DNA of 64,000 bases from an uncultured Pelagibacteraceae bacterium (GCA_902535745.1 CACAUR010000005.1:20237-84236); one strand, 5' to 3'; counted from the first letter of the stretch, positions 42,407 to 52,583 are shown. A program made the numbers and translations. Notes: generated from the sequence alone by a model not told the origin.

Positions 42407-43089
42407 ATGGAATGGAATAAAAAATTTAATTATCCAAGTTCTACTCGAGCATTAATTCACGGAAAAAGGCACTACTCTTTAAATGGATCTAACTTACCCT
42501 CTGTTACAACCATACTTTCAGCAACAAAAAGTGAAGAGGACAAAGCTGCATTAGCCGCATGGAAGGAAAGAGTCGGAAAGTTCGAGGCAGATAGAATCAA
42601 AAAAGAAGCATCAAGTAGAGGTAGCTCAATTCACAAGTTTATTGAAGAGTTTCTACATGGAAAGCTTAATCAAGATTTAATTGATGATAACAATCAATCA
42701 AAAAAATGGCAGAAGAGATTATAGATAATGGTCTTAAAAATAAACTAACAGAAGTTTGGGGCGCTGAAGCAACACTATATTATCCTAACAAATATGCTGG
42801 CACAGCTGACTGTATAGGTGTTTATGAAGGCAGAGAGACAATTTTAGATTTTAAACAAAGTAATAAACCAAAAAAGAAAGAGTATATTGAAGACTATTTT
42901 TTACAAATAGGGGCCTATTCATTAGCGCATAACACAGTTTATAACTCCAACATCACACAGGGAGTTGTTTTGATGTGTACAGTAGACAGACTATTTCAAG
43001 ATTTTAAAATTGAAGGTAATGAACTTTTAGATTATCAAAATAAATTTCTTGAGAGAGTTGAAAAATTTTACAACCTTTTTGTCAAATGA
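42407..43089 (+). CDS. PD-(D/E)XK (phage exonuclease-like) nuclease, interrupted by apparent frameshift at A7 (42700-42706)
   Basis: ORF 42407-42724 (LPSVTTILSATKSEEDKAALAAWKERVG...RGSSIHKFIEEFLHGK) and ORF 42706-43089 (YAGTADCIGVYEGRETILDFKQSNK...YFLQIGAYSLAHN) are complementary halves. Confidence 0.8.
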
Positions 43090-43143
43090 AATTGACAAAT
43101 TATTAAATTAATATACTAACAGTATTGCTTGCTACTTGTTTAG

Positions 43144-44625
43144 ATGCGAGATCATATTCTCTTCACAAAAAGCATTAAGATAAAAGGAAAAAAATTGAAT
43201 ATTGTTATTTGGGATATTGAGTCATCAAGTTCTTCTACTGATTTTGGCAGCATAATTGAAATTGGAGGAATTTTGGTAGATGAAAACTTTAAAGAAAAAG
43301 ATAGATTTAATCTAAGATGTAGACTACCCGAAGGTGAAATACCTCAGTGTATGGCGCTGCTCGTTAATAAAACAAACGTAGATTTGCTAACAAAAACGAA
43401 CCTAAGCCATTATCAGATGTTAAATCAAGTTGAAGCAATTTTTAAAAAGTGGAGTCCCGCAATCTTCATGGGATGGTCAAACATAGGTTTTGATGATGAA
43501 ATGATTAGAAAAGAGTTTTTTAAGGGTATTAGATACCCCTACATTACTAATGCCTCACCAAACAAAAGACACGATGGACTAAATATAGCAAGAGGTGCTT
43601 TTGCTATTGATAATAAAATATTAAACACTGAAATTAACGAGAAGGGTAACGCAGTGATGAAATTAGAGTCTTTAGCGAGAATGAATGGTTTTGAATCTGG
43701 CGGAGCTCATAGTGCAATTTTTGATGCTGAGCTCACACTTAAAGTACTAGGCTTAATTAAGAAAAAGCAGCCAGAAAGTTGGAACGATTTTTTAAAAACT
43801 GCAAATAAGTTAGACACAGAAACAATTATTAAAAAAGAAAAAATTATTACTTTAAATGAGTATTTCTATGGAAAATCAAGACTTTACCTTTGTGCTCCTC
43901 TCCACCCTAAATTTTGTACCCATCCGATATATCAGTGGGGTCAAGCGGTCGACTTAAGGGTTGATGTAGAGCCTCTTCTTAAAATGTCGATAAACGATTT
44001 AAAAGCTGAGATGAAAAAATCACCCAAATTTTTAAGAACTATCAGATCAAATAAAGCACCTATAATTTTGGATAAAAAATTTGGTATGGATGTTGAACCT
44101 TATAATGCAATAGATAGAAATATACTGATAAAAAGAGCTGAATTAGTAAACAGTGACGAAAAGTTTTCTGAGAACATATTGACTGCTTTAAGAGAAATTG
44201 CCGAAGAAAAAGAACAATCAAAATCTCAAGAAGATATACTTCCAGAAGAGAGTATATATAAAAAGTTCACTCCAAACAAAGATACAAATTTATTCTCAAA
44301 ATGGCACGAGGCATCTTGGTCAGATAAACTAAGATTGCTGGATAAGTTTGAAGATGAAAGACTTGTTGGATTTGGCAAAAAAATAATCTTTCAAGAAGCT
44401 CCTCATGTTCTGCCTGAATCTATTTTAAAACAGGTGAAGCGAGATATAGCCAAGAGAATTCTTAGTGATAAAAAAGAGAAGTGGTGGACTTGCAAAGAAT
44501 TTTATTTCGAGTGCGACAATTTAAGAGAAAAATTTTCTAATGAAAATGATGAGAAAAATCTCAAATTTTTGGATCAACTAAATAATTTTGTAATGTCCAT
44601 TGAAAAGAAATATCAAAATGTTTAA
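43144..44625 (+). CDS. sbcB: exodeoxyribonuclease I-like DEDDh exonuclease
   Basis: VIWDIESSSSSTDFGSIIEIGGI, GWSNIGFDDEMIRKEFF, GGAHSAIFDAELTLKV. Confidence 0.85.
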   Translation: MRDHILFTKSIKIKGKKLNIVIWDIESSSSSTDFGSIIEIGGILVDENFKEKDRFNLRCRLPEGEIPQCMALLVNKTNVDLLTKTNLSHYQMLNQVEAIFKKWSPAIFMGWSNIGFDDEMIRKEFFKGIRYPYITNASPNKRHDGLNIARGAFAIDNKILNTEINEKGNAVMKLESLARMNGFESGGAHSAIFDAELTLKVLGLIKKKQPESWNDFLKTANKLDTETIIKKEKIITLNEYFYGKSRLYLCAPLHPKFCTHPIYQWGQAVDLRVDVEPLLKMSINDLKAEMKKSPKFLRTIRSNKAPIILDKKFGMDVEPYNAIDRNILIKRAELVNSDEKFSENILTALREIAEEKEQSKSQEDILPEESIYKKFTPNKDTNLFSKWHEASWSDKLRLLDKFEDERLVGFGKKIIFQEAPHVLPESILKQVKRDIAKRILSDKKEKWWTCKEFYFECDNLREKFSNENDEKNLKFLDQLNNFVMSIEKKYQNV

Positions 44626-44691
44626 TGTGGATAAAATAAATTTTAATTATTTTGGGCTTGAATATAAATCTAATCTTTATATATAAATACT

Positions 44692-45009
44692 ATGGCTACT
44701 GTAAACGTAACAGATGAAAACTTTGAAGCAGAAGTTATTAAGGCTGGCAAACCAGTTATAGTTGACTTCTGGGCAGAGTGGTGTGGACCTTGTAAACAAA
44801 TTGGACCAATATTAGAAGAAATTTCTAATGAGATGTCTGATGTTGTAATTGCTAAACACAATATTGATAATGAACCTAACACTCCAACAAAATATGGAAT
44901 CAGAGGTATACCAACTATGCTCTTATTTTCTGGTGGAGAATTGAAAGCAACAAAAGTTGGGGCTACCACTAAATCTAATATTGTTTCTTGGATTAAAGAA
45001 AATACTTAA
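44692..45009 (+). CDS. trxA: thioredoxin
   Basis: VIVDFWAEWCGPCKQIGPILEEI, YGIRGIPTMLLF. Confidence 0.97.
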   Translation: MATVNVTDENFEAEVIKAGKPVIVDFWAEWCGPCKQIGPILEEISNEMSDVVIAKHNIDNEPNTPTKYGIRGIPTMLLFSGGELKATKVGATTKSNIVSWIKENT

Positions 45010-46274
45010 TTTAAATTTAGAACTTCTCCAATTAAATAAAGTGATCCTGTAACTAAGGTAATAGTGTTAATATCCTTTGAGTTTGAATGAATTGCACTGT
45101 CGATACTATCTGAAATTTTTAACTTAAAATTGAGATTACTTATCTTTTGTTTAAATTCATTTTTAGAAATCCCCCCATTCTGATTAGGAATATCAATTAA
45201 AGTAACTGAATTAACTAAACCCTCAAAAGATTTCATAAATTTTTGATGTTCCTTATCTTTCATCATAGCTACAATGAGATTAACTTTTTGATTTTGGTTT
45301 TTAATCCAGTTTGCAATAACATAACCGCTTGAAATATTATGGCCTCCATCAACAACCAATCTATTATTACCTGCAATTTTTTTGAGTTTTCCTGACTTAA
45401 TTTCCTGCAATCTTCCTCTAAGAGAGATGTTTTGAATACCTGATTTGATATCTTGGTCTCTAACGTTAAATATTTTTCTAGACGCTGCAATTGAAGTACT
45501 AATATTATAAAGTTGATGGTCTCCTAGAATATTGGGTTCTGGCAATATTAATTCACCAATATCATCTTGGTATTGAATGAAGCTATTATCTGATCTTGAA
45601 ATATTGAAGTTTTTTCCAAAAAAAAATTTATTTGACGTATTTTGATTTAAAGATTCTTCCACTTTTTTACCTATCTCATCATTCACCTGTTTGTTTACAA
45701 AAATATTAGAGTTTAAAAGCTTACAAGTTTTTTCATGTATAACTCCATCAATACTCTTATTTTCTAACCATTGAAAATGATCGTTATGTATCACACCAAT
45801 CAATGTCATTAAATTTTTTTTAAAAACATTGGTGCTATCGAATTGATGAAATAATCCAGCCTCAATAATATTAATATTATCTTTAAAACTTTCTGCATAT
45901 CTTAAAAAAGCACATGTAAGTATTTCAAAAACAGTTGCGTTATCATCCCCTAAGACTTTTTCTGTTTCCTCTAACAATTTAAAAAGATTTTCTTCATCAA
46001 TTTCAGTATCATTAAATACAAAACGTTCAGTATAGGATTGAAGATGTGGGGAGGTATACATATTACACTTTAATCCAGCTTGATTAAGGATTGCCTTTAG
46101 ACTGTATGACATACTTGCCTTAGCATTCGTACCTACTATCGTAATTATATTATTAAGTTTGTCTTGAGGGTTTCCAAGTTTTTTTAAAAGATTAAAAGTT
46201 CGACCTAGGGATAGGTCTAACTTCTTTTTATGATGCTTCTCTAGTTCCGATATTAAATTCTGGAGTTTGTTCAT
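45006..46274 (-). CDS. folC: folylpolyglutamate synthase / dihydrofolate synthase
   Basis: IITIVGTNAKASMSYSLKAILNQAGLKCNMYTSPHLQSYTERF, DGGHNISSG. Confidence 0.9.
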   Translation of the reverse strand: MNKLQNLISELEKHHKKKLDLSLGRTFNLLKKLGNPQDKLNNIITIVGTNAKASMSYSLKAILNQAGLKCNMYTSPHLQSYTERFVFNDTEIDEENLFKLLEETEKVLGDDNATVFEILTCAFLRYAESFKDNINIIEAGLFHQFDSTNVFKKNLMTLIGVIHNDHFQWLENKSIDGVIHEKTCKLLNSNIFVNKQVNDEIGKKVEESLNQNTSNKFFFGKNFNISRSDNSFIQYQDDIGELILPEPNILGDHQLYNISTSIAASRKIFNVRDQDIKSGIQNISLRGRLQEIKSGKLKKIAGNNRLVVDGGHNISSGYVIANWIKNQNQKVNLIVAMMKDKEHQKFMKSFEGLVNSVTLIDIPNQNGGISKNEFKQKISNLNFKLKISDSIDSAIHSNSKDINTITLVTGSLYLIGEVLNLN

Positions 46275-47160
46275 TATTCTCTGAATTTACTTCAGAATTT
46301 TTCTTTAGCAATATAGATAATACCTTACCAATTTTTTTAGATAAATCTTTACGAGGTATTATGTTATCTACAAATCCACAATCGAGAACATGTTCTGCTT
46401 TTTGAAAATTTTCAGGCAATTCCTCTTTAACTGTTCCCTCTATAACTCTTCTTCCTGCAAATGCGATCAAGGCTCCAGGCTCGGATATTTGAATGTCCCC
46501 AAGCATCGCAAAAGATGCAGTGATCCCTCCAGCAGTTGGATCTGTAAGACATACTATATAAGGCAATTTATTTTCTTTAAGTTCATTAATTGCCATGGTT
46601 GTTCTTGTCATTTGCGCAAGGGCCAAGGGACTTTCATGCATTCTTTGACCACCACCACAAGTAAAAATTATGAAAGGTTTTTTTTCTTCTACGGCTTTTT
46701 GAATACCGAAAATAATTGCTTCACCTTCACTTGTTGCTATCGAACCACCCATGAAAGCAAAATTGATTGCACCAACTATTACATCTATATTTTCAACCTT
46801 ACCTTTAGCGATCATAACTGCACAATCTTGGTTAGTTTTTTTTCTGGCAGCATTTAACTTCTTAATATATGGAGAAGAGTCTTTAAATTCTAAAGGATCA
46901 TCGGCAGGTATTGGAGTTTTTAATATTTCATAATTATTTTTTCCAAAAAAAAGATCAAATCTTTGGTTAGAACTGATTCTAAAATGTTTTCCACATGGAC
47001 CTGGACATACCCACAAATTATCCTCCAGATCTGTTTTTTTTATTGGACCTTTACAGCAAGATGCCCAATCACTGTTTTCTATATCAGTCTTTGATGGTCT
47101 TTTTTTTAATAACTGTTTTATCTTTTCACCGAATCTAAGAGTTTTTTTTAACCAATTCAT
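46228..47160 (-). CDS. accD: acetyl-CoA carboxylase carboxyltransferase beta subunit
   Basis: FMGGSIATSEGEAIIFGIQKAVEEKKPFIIFTCGGGQRMHESPLALAQM; SEPGALIAFAGRRVIEGTV. Confidence 0.96.
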   Translation of the reverse strand: MNWLKKTLRFGEKIKQLLKKRPSKTDIENSDWASCCKGPIKKTDLEDNLWVCPGPCGKHFRISSNQRFDLFFGKNNYEILKTPIPADDPLEFKDSSPYIKKLNAARKKTNQDCAVMIAKGKVENIDVIVGAINFAFMGGSIATSEGEAIIFGIQKAVEEKKPFIIFTCGGGQRMHESPLALAQMTRTTMAINELKENKLPYIVCLTDPTAGGITASFAMLGDIQISEPGALIAFAGRRVIEGTVKEELPENFQKAEHVLDCGFVDNIIPRKDLSKKIGKVLSILLKKNSEVNSENNEQTPEFNIGTREAS

Positions 47161-47957
47161 ATAATTTTGTTTTTAAGTTTCCTTACTAATTTACTTACAT
47201 TTGTGACGGGATTTTGTCTATCTTTTAAACTTCTTGTTATTTCTCGACAAATCGCACTACCAACAACTAGACCGTCTGCAGATCTCAGATTCGAAATAGT
47301 TTTTTCGGTAATACCAAAACCTATAACAACATTTTTTGATGGTTTGATTTTTTTTATAATATTAAAATTCTTAATAATTCTTTTTATACTATATTTTAAT
47401 GCAGACCCTGTTGTTGATATTGTTGAAATCATATAAATCATTTCATGTGAGCTTTTTATTATCTCTTTCATTCTTTTTAAAGTTGTAGTGGGAGCTATCA
47501 ATTGAACGAAACAAATAGAGTTTCTTTTACACAATTTGGCAAAATTTTTATTATCAGGAAATGATAAATCAACAACAATTAAACCATCAACACCAGATTC
47601 TTTACATTTTCGAATAAATTTTTTATCTCCATAATTAAATATCGTTTGGTAGTAACCCATTAATATTATTGGTTTAGATGGTTTTGTTTTCTTAAATCTT
47701 TGTACAAGTTTAAAAATATCATTTAATCGAATACCATTTTGTAAGGCTCTGTAAGAGCTATTTTGAATATCTTTACCATCGGCAGTTGGGCAATTGTGAG
47801 GTATTCCCCATTCTGCAATATCCAAATCTTTTGATATTGAATTTAGTATTTGTAGAGATTTATCTTTAGTATTATCACCACAAACTGTATAGGATATTAA
47901 CGCAGGTCTATTCTCTTTTTTTGCAGTCCTAAAAGCATTATTAATTGAATTTTTCAT
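47157..47957 (-). CDS. trpA: tryptophan synthase alpha chain
   Basis: ILMGYYQTIFNYGDKKFIRKCKESGVDGLIVVDLSFPDN, VIGFGIT, DGLVVGSAI. Confidence 0.94.
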   Translation of the reverse strand: MKNSINNAFRTAKKENRPALISYTVCGDNTKDKSLQILNSISKDLDIAEWGIPHNCPTADGKDIQNSSYRALQNGIRLNDIFKLVQRFKKTKPSKPIILMGYYQTIFNYGDKKFIRKCKESGVDGLIVVDLSFPDNKNFAKLCKRNSICFVQLIAPTTTLKRMKEIIKSSHEMIYMISTISTTGSALKYSIKRIIKNFNIIKKIKPSKNVVIGFGITEKTISNLRSADGLVVGSAICREITRSLKDRQNPVTNVSKLVRKLKNKII

Positions 47958-49168
47958 TTGGGATAATATCCTAATTGCTCAATATAAATTTTTTTATCTT
48001 TGTAGCCTTTCCCACAATTGTTGACTACTAGCACATCACTTTTTTTTAATTTTGGAGCTAAACGAATGCATTCACTCCATGCATGTGCTGGTTCCAAACT
48101 TGGTCTTATATCTTCTAATTTTGTAATTAACTTGAAAGCATTTAATGCCTCTTTATCTGATGCATAAGTGTATCTGGCTCTTCCGGAGTCTTTTAACAAT
48201 CCATGTAAGGGACTCGATCCTGGATAATCTAAACCCGCACTTAATGAATGGGTTTCCGCTATTTGACCCTCTTTATCAGTCAAACAATATTGTGCAGCTC
48301 CATGCAAAATAGCTACTTTTGCGTTTGTAGATAATGGTGCAGCATACTTTGCTTCCACACCTATTAGTTCAACATGTTTTTTATCGTAGTCAATAAACTC
48401 GTTCCAAAATCCTAGCGCGCTACTTCCTCCGCCTATGACATTAATTAATTTAAGTTTTGGTATTTTTCCAAACTCCTTAATTAATTGTTTTTTCAATTCT
48501 CTTGAAATTTGAGATGTTGACCATGCACAAATTTTTAAAAAAATATTGCAGCCAATTGCTGAGCCTACAGCGAGATGTGTATTGTCACAATTTGAAACAT
48601 AGTGGCGCATACACTCAGAAACAGCATCTACCAAAGTCTTTGAACCTGAATCAACAGGCACAACTTCAGCACCTGCGTCACGTATAAATTTTACATTAGG
48701 TGCTTGTCTAGAAATATCTTTTGTTCCCATAAAAATTTTGCATTTGAGATTCATTTTTTTTGCTGCCATTGCAAGATTTTTTCCGAACATTCCAGCACCA
48801 GTATCTCCTGCTATGTGGCGTTTACCACTTTCTTTACAAATTAATGCATTCACAGTTGCATGATATGCTTTGTGTGCGTCACCATTGATAGCTGACACGT
48901 CTTTACACCAGATTTGTGCCCCACCTAAATGTCTTGTTAAATTTTTTAATTTAAAAAAGGGTGTTTCACCTCCAAGATAATGTTTAAAATAATGATCTCT
49001 TTTTTTAAGGAACTTTCTATCTTTTCTTAATTTTTCAAAAAGCTTAGATAAATCCTCAATTGGTTTTCGCATTGTTTCTGCACAATAGTTTCCACCAAAC
49101 TTATTTCCATAAAATCCAAACTTATTATGTTGGTCAATAAGAGGAGTTTTTTTCTTCAATTTAATCAT
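47954..49168 (-). CDS. trpB: tryptophan synthase beta chain
   Basis: GAQIWCKDVSAINGDAHKAYHATVNALICKESGKRHIAGDTGAGMFGKNLA (K replaced context of HKxN loop), GGGSSALGFWNEF. Confidence 0.94.
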   Translation of the reverse strand: MIKLKKKTPLIDQHNKFGFYGNKFGGNYCAETMRKPIEDLSKLFEKLRKDRKFLKKRDHYFKHYLGGETPFFKLKNLTRHLGGAQIWCKDVSAINGDAHKAYHATVNALICKESGKRHIAGDTGAGMFGKNLAMAAKKMNLKCKIFMGTKDISRQAPNVKFIRDAGAEVVPVDSGSKTLVDAVSECMRHYVSNCDNTHLAVGSAIGCNIFLKICAWSTSQISRELKKQLIKEFGKIPKLKLINVIGGGSSALGFWNEFIDYDKKHVELIGVEAKYAAPLSTNAKVAILHGAAQYCLTDKEGQIAETHSLSAGLDYPGSSPLHGLLKDSGRARYTYASDKEALNAFKLITKLEDIRPSLEPAHAWSECIRLAPKLKKSDVLVVNNCGKGYKDKKIYIEQLGYYPK

Positions 49169-49778
49169 TTAGTTTTTTTACGTTGTCTAAGAAAATTTTT
49201 ACTTTAGAAATATCTTTTAATCCAGATGTCTCTACACCCCCAGATATATCAATATAATTACAAATTTTCATAAACTTATCAAGATTATCGTTGAATTTAA
49301 TATTTCCAGCAATCATGCTGTTAACGCTTACTGGAACATTTTCCATCAATGTGTGATCAAATTCCAATGATTTTTCGTATCCCTTGCTGTCAAATAATAT
49401 TATATCAGAACAATTCTCATATTTCTTATATTTTAGAATATCTTCTTTAGTTTCAACAGTAATCACAGAAATAATCTTTTTATTATACTTCTTTTTAATT
49501 GATATTATTTCATCAGGTGTGCAATCATAAATTTGAAAATACTCAAAATTAAGTTTATGCATTTCATTTAATATGAATTCATCGGGTTTTACCAGAACAC
49601 ATACAAATCGAGACTTTTGATTATCAACTTTGAGAAGTTTTTGAAGAGAATTTATATTTATAAATCTTTTAGATTTTGGATAATTACAAATAAACCCAAT
49701 TAATTCAGGAGGATATTTATAGTTTATTAAAAAGTTTAATGTTTCGCTATCTTTGACACCACAAATCTTAGATCGCAT
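49161..49778 (-). CDS. trpF: phosphoribosylanthranilate isomerase
   Basis: KICGVKDSETLNFLI...IDISGGVETSGLKDISKVKIFLDNV; upstream of trpB. Confidence 0.85.
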   Translation of the reverse strand: MRSKICGVKDSETLNFLINYKYPPELIGFICNYPKSKRFININSLQKLLKVDNQKSRFVCVLVKPDEFILNEMHKLNFEYFQIYDCTPDEIISIKKKYNKKIISVITVETKEDILKYKKYENCSDIILFDSKGYEKSLEFDHTLMENVPVSVNSMIAGNIKFNDNLDKFMKICNYIDISGGVETSGLKDISKVKIFLDNVKKLND

Positions 49779-50455
49779 CAGTCCTCTAAAGTTTCCAATA
49801 AATTCTTAATATTCTCTTTAATATTTCCTTTTGTGACAGATCTACCAATAACTAACCAATCACTTCCTGCAGCAAAAGCATCATTAGGTTTCATAATTCT
49901 TTTTTGATCGTTTTTTGTATTTTGCATTTTTATTCCAGGTGTAATTATTTCTTTTTTAAACACCTTTTTTACTGATTTTATTTCATGTCCACTACAGACT
50001 ATTGCGTCCAATTTTGCTCTTTTTGCAAGTTTTGCTTGATGTCTAACTAGATCATTAACCTTTTTATTGTACCCAATCTCTTTTAAATCTCTGTTGTTCA
50101 AAGAGGTCAAAGTTGTTACGCCAACAATTTTTATAGTTTTACTTTCTTTTTTCAAAATTTTTAAAGCGCTAAAACCTGAGCTAAGATGAACGGTTAAATA
50201 AGAGATCTTTAAATTTTTCAATGATTTCATTGCTGAGCTTATTGTGTTAGGGATATCATTAAGCTTTAAATCTAGAAAAACTGTTTGATTTTTTAAACTT
50301 GAAATAAATTTTCTTCCCTCTTTTGAGTAAAAAAACTCAAGCCCGAATTTATAACCTATTTTAATTTTTTTTGTTTGTGTATCTCGTATTATTTTTTTTG
50401 CTCTAGAGATTTTATTTGTGTCTACAGCAATAAATATTTTTTTTTTATTTATCAT
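49778..50455 (-). CDS. pyrF: orotidine 5'-phosphate decarboxylase
   Basis: VFLDLKLNDIPNTISSAMKSL, PGIKMQ, WLVIGRSVTKG. Confidence 0.94.
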   Translation of the reverse strand: MINKKKIFIAVDTNKISRAKKIIRDTQTKKIKIGYKFGLEFFYSKEGRKFISSLKNQTVFLDLKLNDIPNTISSAMKSLKNLKISYLTVHLSSGFSALKILKKESKTIKIVGVTTLTSLNNRDLKEIGYNKKVNDLVRHQAKLAKRAKLDAIVCSGHEIKSVKKVFKKEIITPGIKMQNTKNDQKRIMKPNDAFAAGSDWLVIGRSVTKGNIKENIKNLLETLED

Positions 50456-50732
50456 TTATCTCTTTAAATAGATCTTTTGACATTTTGAAACTTATACCTT
50501 TTTTTTCATCAACTATTACTTTTTCTCCAGTTTTTGGATTTCTTGAAGTCTTACCTTTTTGATTTTTGGTAGAAAAAATACCCCATCCACGAAGTTCAAC
50601 TCGCTCATTGTTTTGAAGGGCCAACTTAACTTCATTAATGAATATATCAAAAAATTTCTCTAAATCTTTTTTTAACAGATTAGGATAATTTTTAGATAAT
50701 TGTTTTATTAATTCTGACTTAGTAATCGGCAA
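50445..50732 (-). CDS. ihfB: integration host factor beta-like HU family protein
   Basis: VELRGWGIFSTKNQKGKTSRNPKTGEKVIV; next to rpsA. Confidence 0.88.
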   Translation of the reverse strand: MPITKSELIKQLSKNYPNLLKKDLEKFFDIFINEVKLALQNNERVELRGWGIFSTKNQKGKTSRNPKTGEKVIVDEKKGISFKMSKDLFKEINDK

Positions 50733-50744
50733 TTTATTTTTTAC

Positions 50745-52472
50745 TTATTTTTTTTCTTTATCTTTTTTTTTAAGTTTATCAGATAAAGTCGAAAAAGGTA
50801 GATTTTTCCCAGAGCCTTCAGCACCGTATTTGTCTAGAGCCTCTTTCTTTTGAATTTCTTCAAGAAGTTTAATACTTAGAGATACTTTTCTTTTTTCAAA
50901 ATTTAGCTCAGCTATTGCTGAGTCAATACGTTCACCACCAACAAATCTTGATGGACGAGCATCACTTGCGTTTACAGCTATTTGAGATTTTTTTATCAAA
51001 ATGTTCATTTCACAGCCCTCTGGCCGAACAATCAATCCTTTATTGTCAGATGATATTATTTTTACGGTAATAGTATCATTAACATTCTTATTTTTGAAGT
51101 AATCAAACGGATCTTTTTCAGTTTGCTTTAAACCAACTCTAACTTTTTGTTGGTCATCTTTAATTTCTAGGATCTTAACTTTTATTTTGTCTCCAATCTT
51201 ATAATTTTTTAATTCAGTCTCTGGATCTTTTGTATAACTTAGATCATTGCAATGTAAAAAAGCATCAATATCATATCCATCAAGCTTAACGTAAACTGCA
51301 TAGTCATTTGTGCTACTTACTATGCCCTCGATAAGGCTTCCAACTGGTTCTTTTTTATTTAACACTTTATAAGGATTATCAATTGTAAGCTTATGAGATA
51401 TGGCAATTCTTCTTTTGTCTTTGTCAATTTCTGTAATTACACATGAGATCTTGTCATCTACTTTAAAAGTTTTTTTCGGAGATACATTTTTTCTAGTCCA
51501 ACTAATTTCACTAGAATGTAACAAAGTTGTTAAACCGGGCTCTAATTCACAAAATGCGCCAAAGTCCATTAGTTTAATTACTTTGACTTCATATTTTTTG
51601 TTTAATTCGTAATTAGTTATTTTTTCAAATGGATCAGGAGAAAGTTGTTTAATTGAACAACCGACTTGAAGTTTTTCCTTATCTACTGAAATTACTAAAA
51701 TTGAATGTTTATCTCCAATCGTAAACATTTCTTCAGGGTGACTAACTCTAGAATAACTTATTTCTTGTAAATGTACGAGGCAATCAATTTCATTGTTGAC
51801 GTTGAAAAAAACTCCAAATGAACTATATCCCTTCACCACTGCATTTGCTATTACATCTCCAACTTTATACTTTTCAATAATTTTTGCCTTATCCTCTTTT
51901 TTACCGGATGATATTATTTGGCGACGTGAAACACATGCGTTGCCCCTCACTTTGTCCATTTTTATCAAAGCAAACTTTTGAGGTTCATTCATTAAATGAG
52001 ATATATCTTTTAAGGGTGTATCAGAAATTTGTGATCCTGGACAAAACATTAAAGAACCTGTGTCTAAATGTTCAACAATAACCCCACCTTTACACTTACT
52101 AGTAATCTTACCAATGATTGGCTCGTTTTTTTCAAACGCTTCAACTAAAATATCCCAACCTTTAATTTTTTGAGCTTTGCTTGCTGAGACAACAATTTCA
52201 CCATTTCTGTCCTCAAGTCTTTCTAATAAAACTGGAATTTTTCCACCAATCAAAATTTTCTTCTCTAGGCCTAAAGTTTTTAATTCGTTGATATCTAAAA
52301 TTGGTTCCGATTTTAAACCACAGTCTAAAAAAACAAATTTTTCAGTAATTTTTGTTATTACACCTTCAATTATTTTACCTTCAATAAGGTTTTGGGTTTT
52401 TGAAAATTGGGTATCTAATAGTTTTTCAAATTCTTTAGATGCTTCAGTTTTAACACTTTTAAATATTTCCAT
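50745..52472 (-). CDS. rpsA: 30S ribosomal protein S1
   Basis: Multiple S1 repeats; LLHSSEISWTRKNVSPKKTFKVDDKI. Confidence 0.96.
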   Translation of the reverse strand: MEIFKSVKTEASKEFEKLLDTQFSKTQNLIEGKIIEGVITKITEKFVFLDCGLKSEPILDINELKTLGLEKKILIGGKIPVLLERLEDRNGEIVVSASKAQKIKGWDILVEAFEKNEPIIGKITSKCKGGVIVEHLDTGSLMFCPGSQISDTPLKDISHLMNEPQKFALIKMDKVRGNACVSRRQIISSGKKEDKAKIIEKYKVGDVIANAVVKGYSSFGVFFNVNNEIDCLVHLQEISYSRVSHPEEMFTIGDKHSILVISVDKEKLQVGCSIKQLSPDPFEKITNYELNKKYEVKVIKLMDFGAFCELEPGLTTLLHSSEISWTRKNVSPKKTFKVDDKISCVITEIDKDKRRIAISHKLTIDNPYKVLNKKEPVGSLIEGIVSSTNDYAVYVKLDGYDIDAFLHCNDLSYTKDPETELKNYKIGDKIKVKILEIKDDQQKVRVGLKQTEKDPFDYFKNKNVNDTITVKIISSDNKGLIVRPEGCEMNILIKKSQIAVNASDARPSRFVGGERIDSAIAELNFEKRKVSLSIKLLEEIQKKEALDKYGAEGSGKNLPFSTLSDKLKKKDKEKK

Positions 52473-52583
52473 AATTTTAAAAATCTCGATGTTTTAGATA
52501 AAAAATAAGAATTAATCAAGCTTCAATTAAGTTAATCAATCATTAATAAGTAGGGCTTTTTTAGTGATTAAATGTGTGAATAA

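Noticed and set aside
46390-46857. 155-aa cysteine/phenylalanine-rich plus-strand ORF inside accD
   Set aside because: Composition artefact antisense to a conserved accD.
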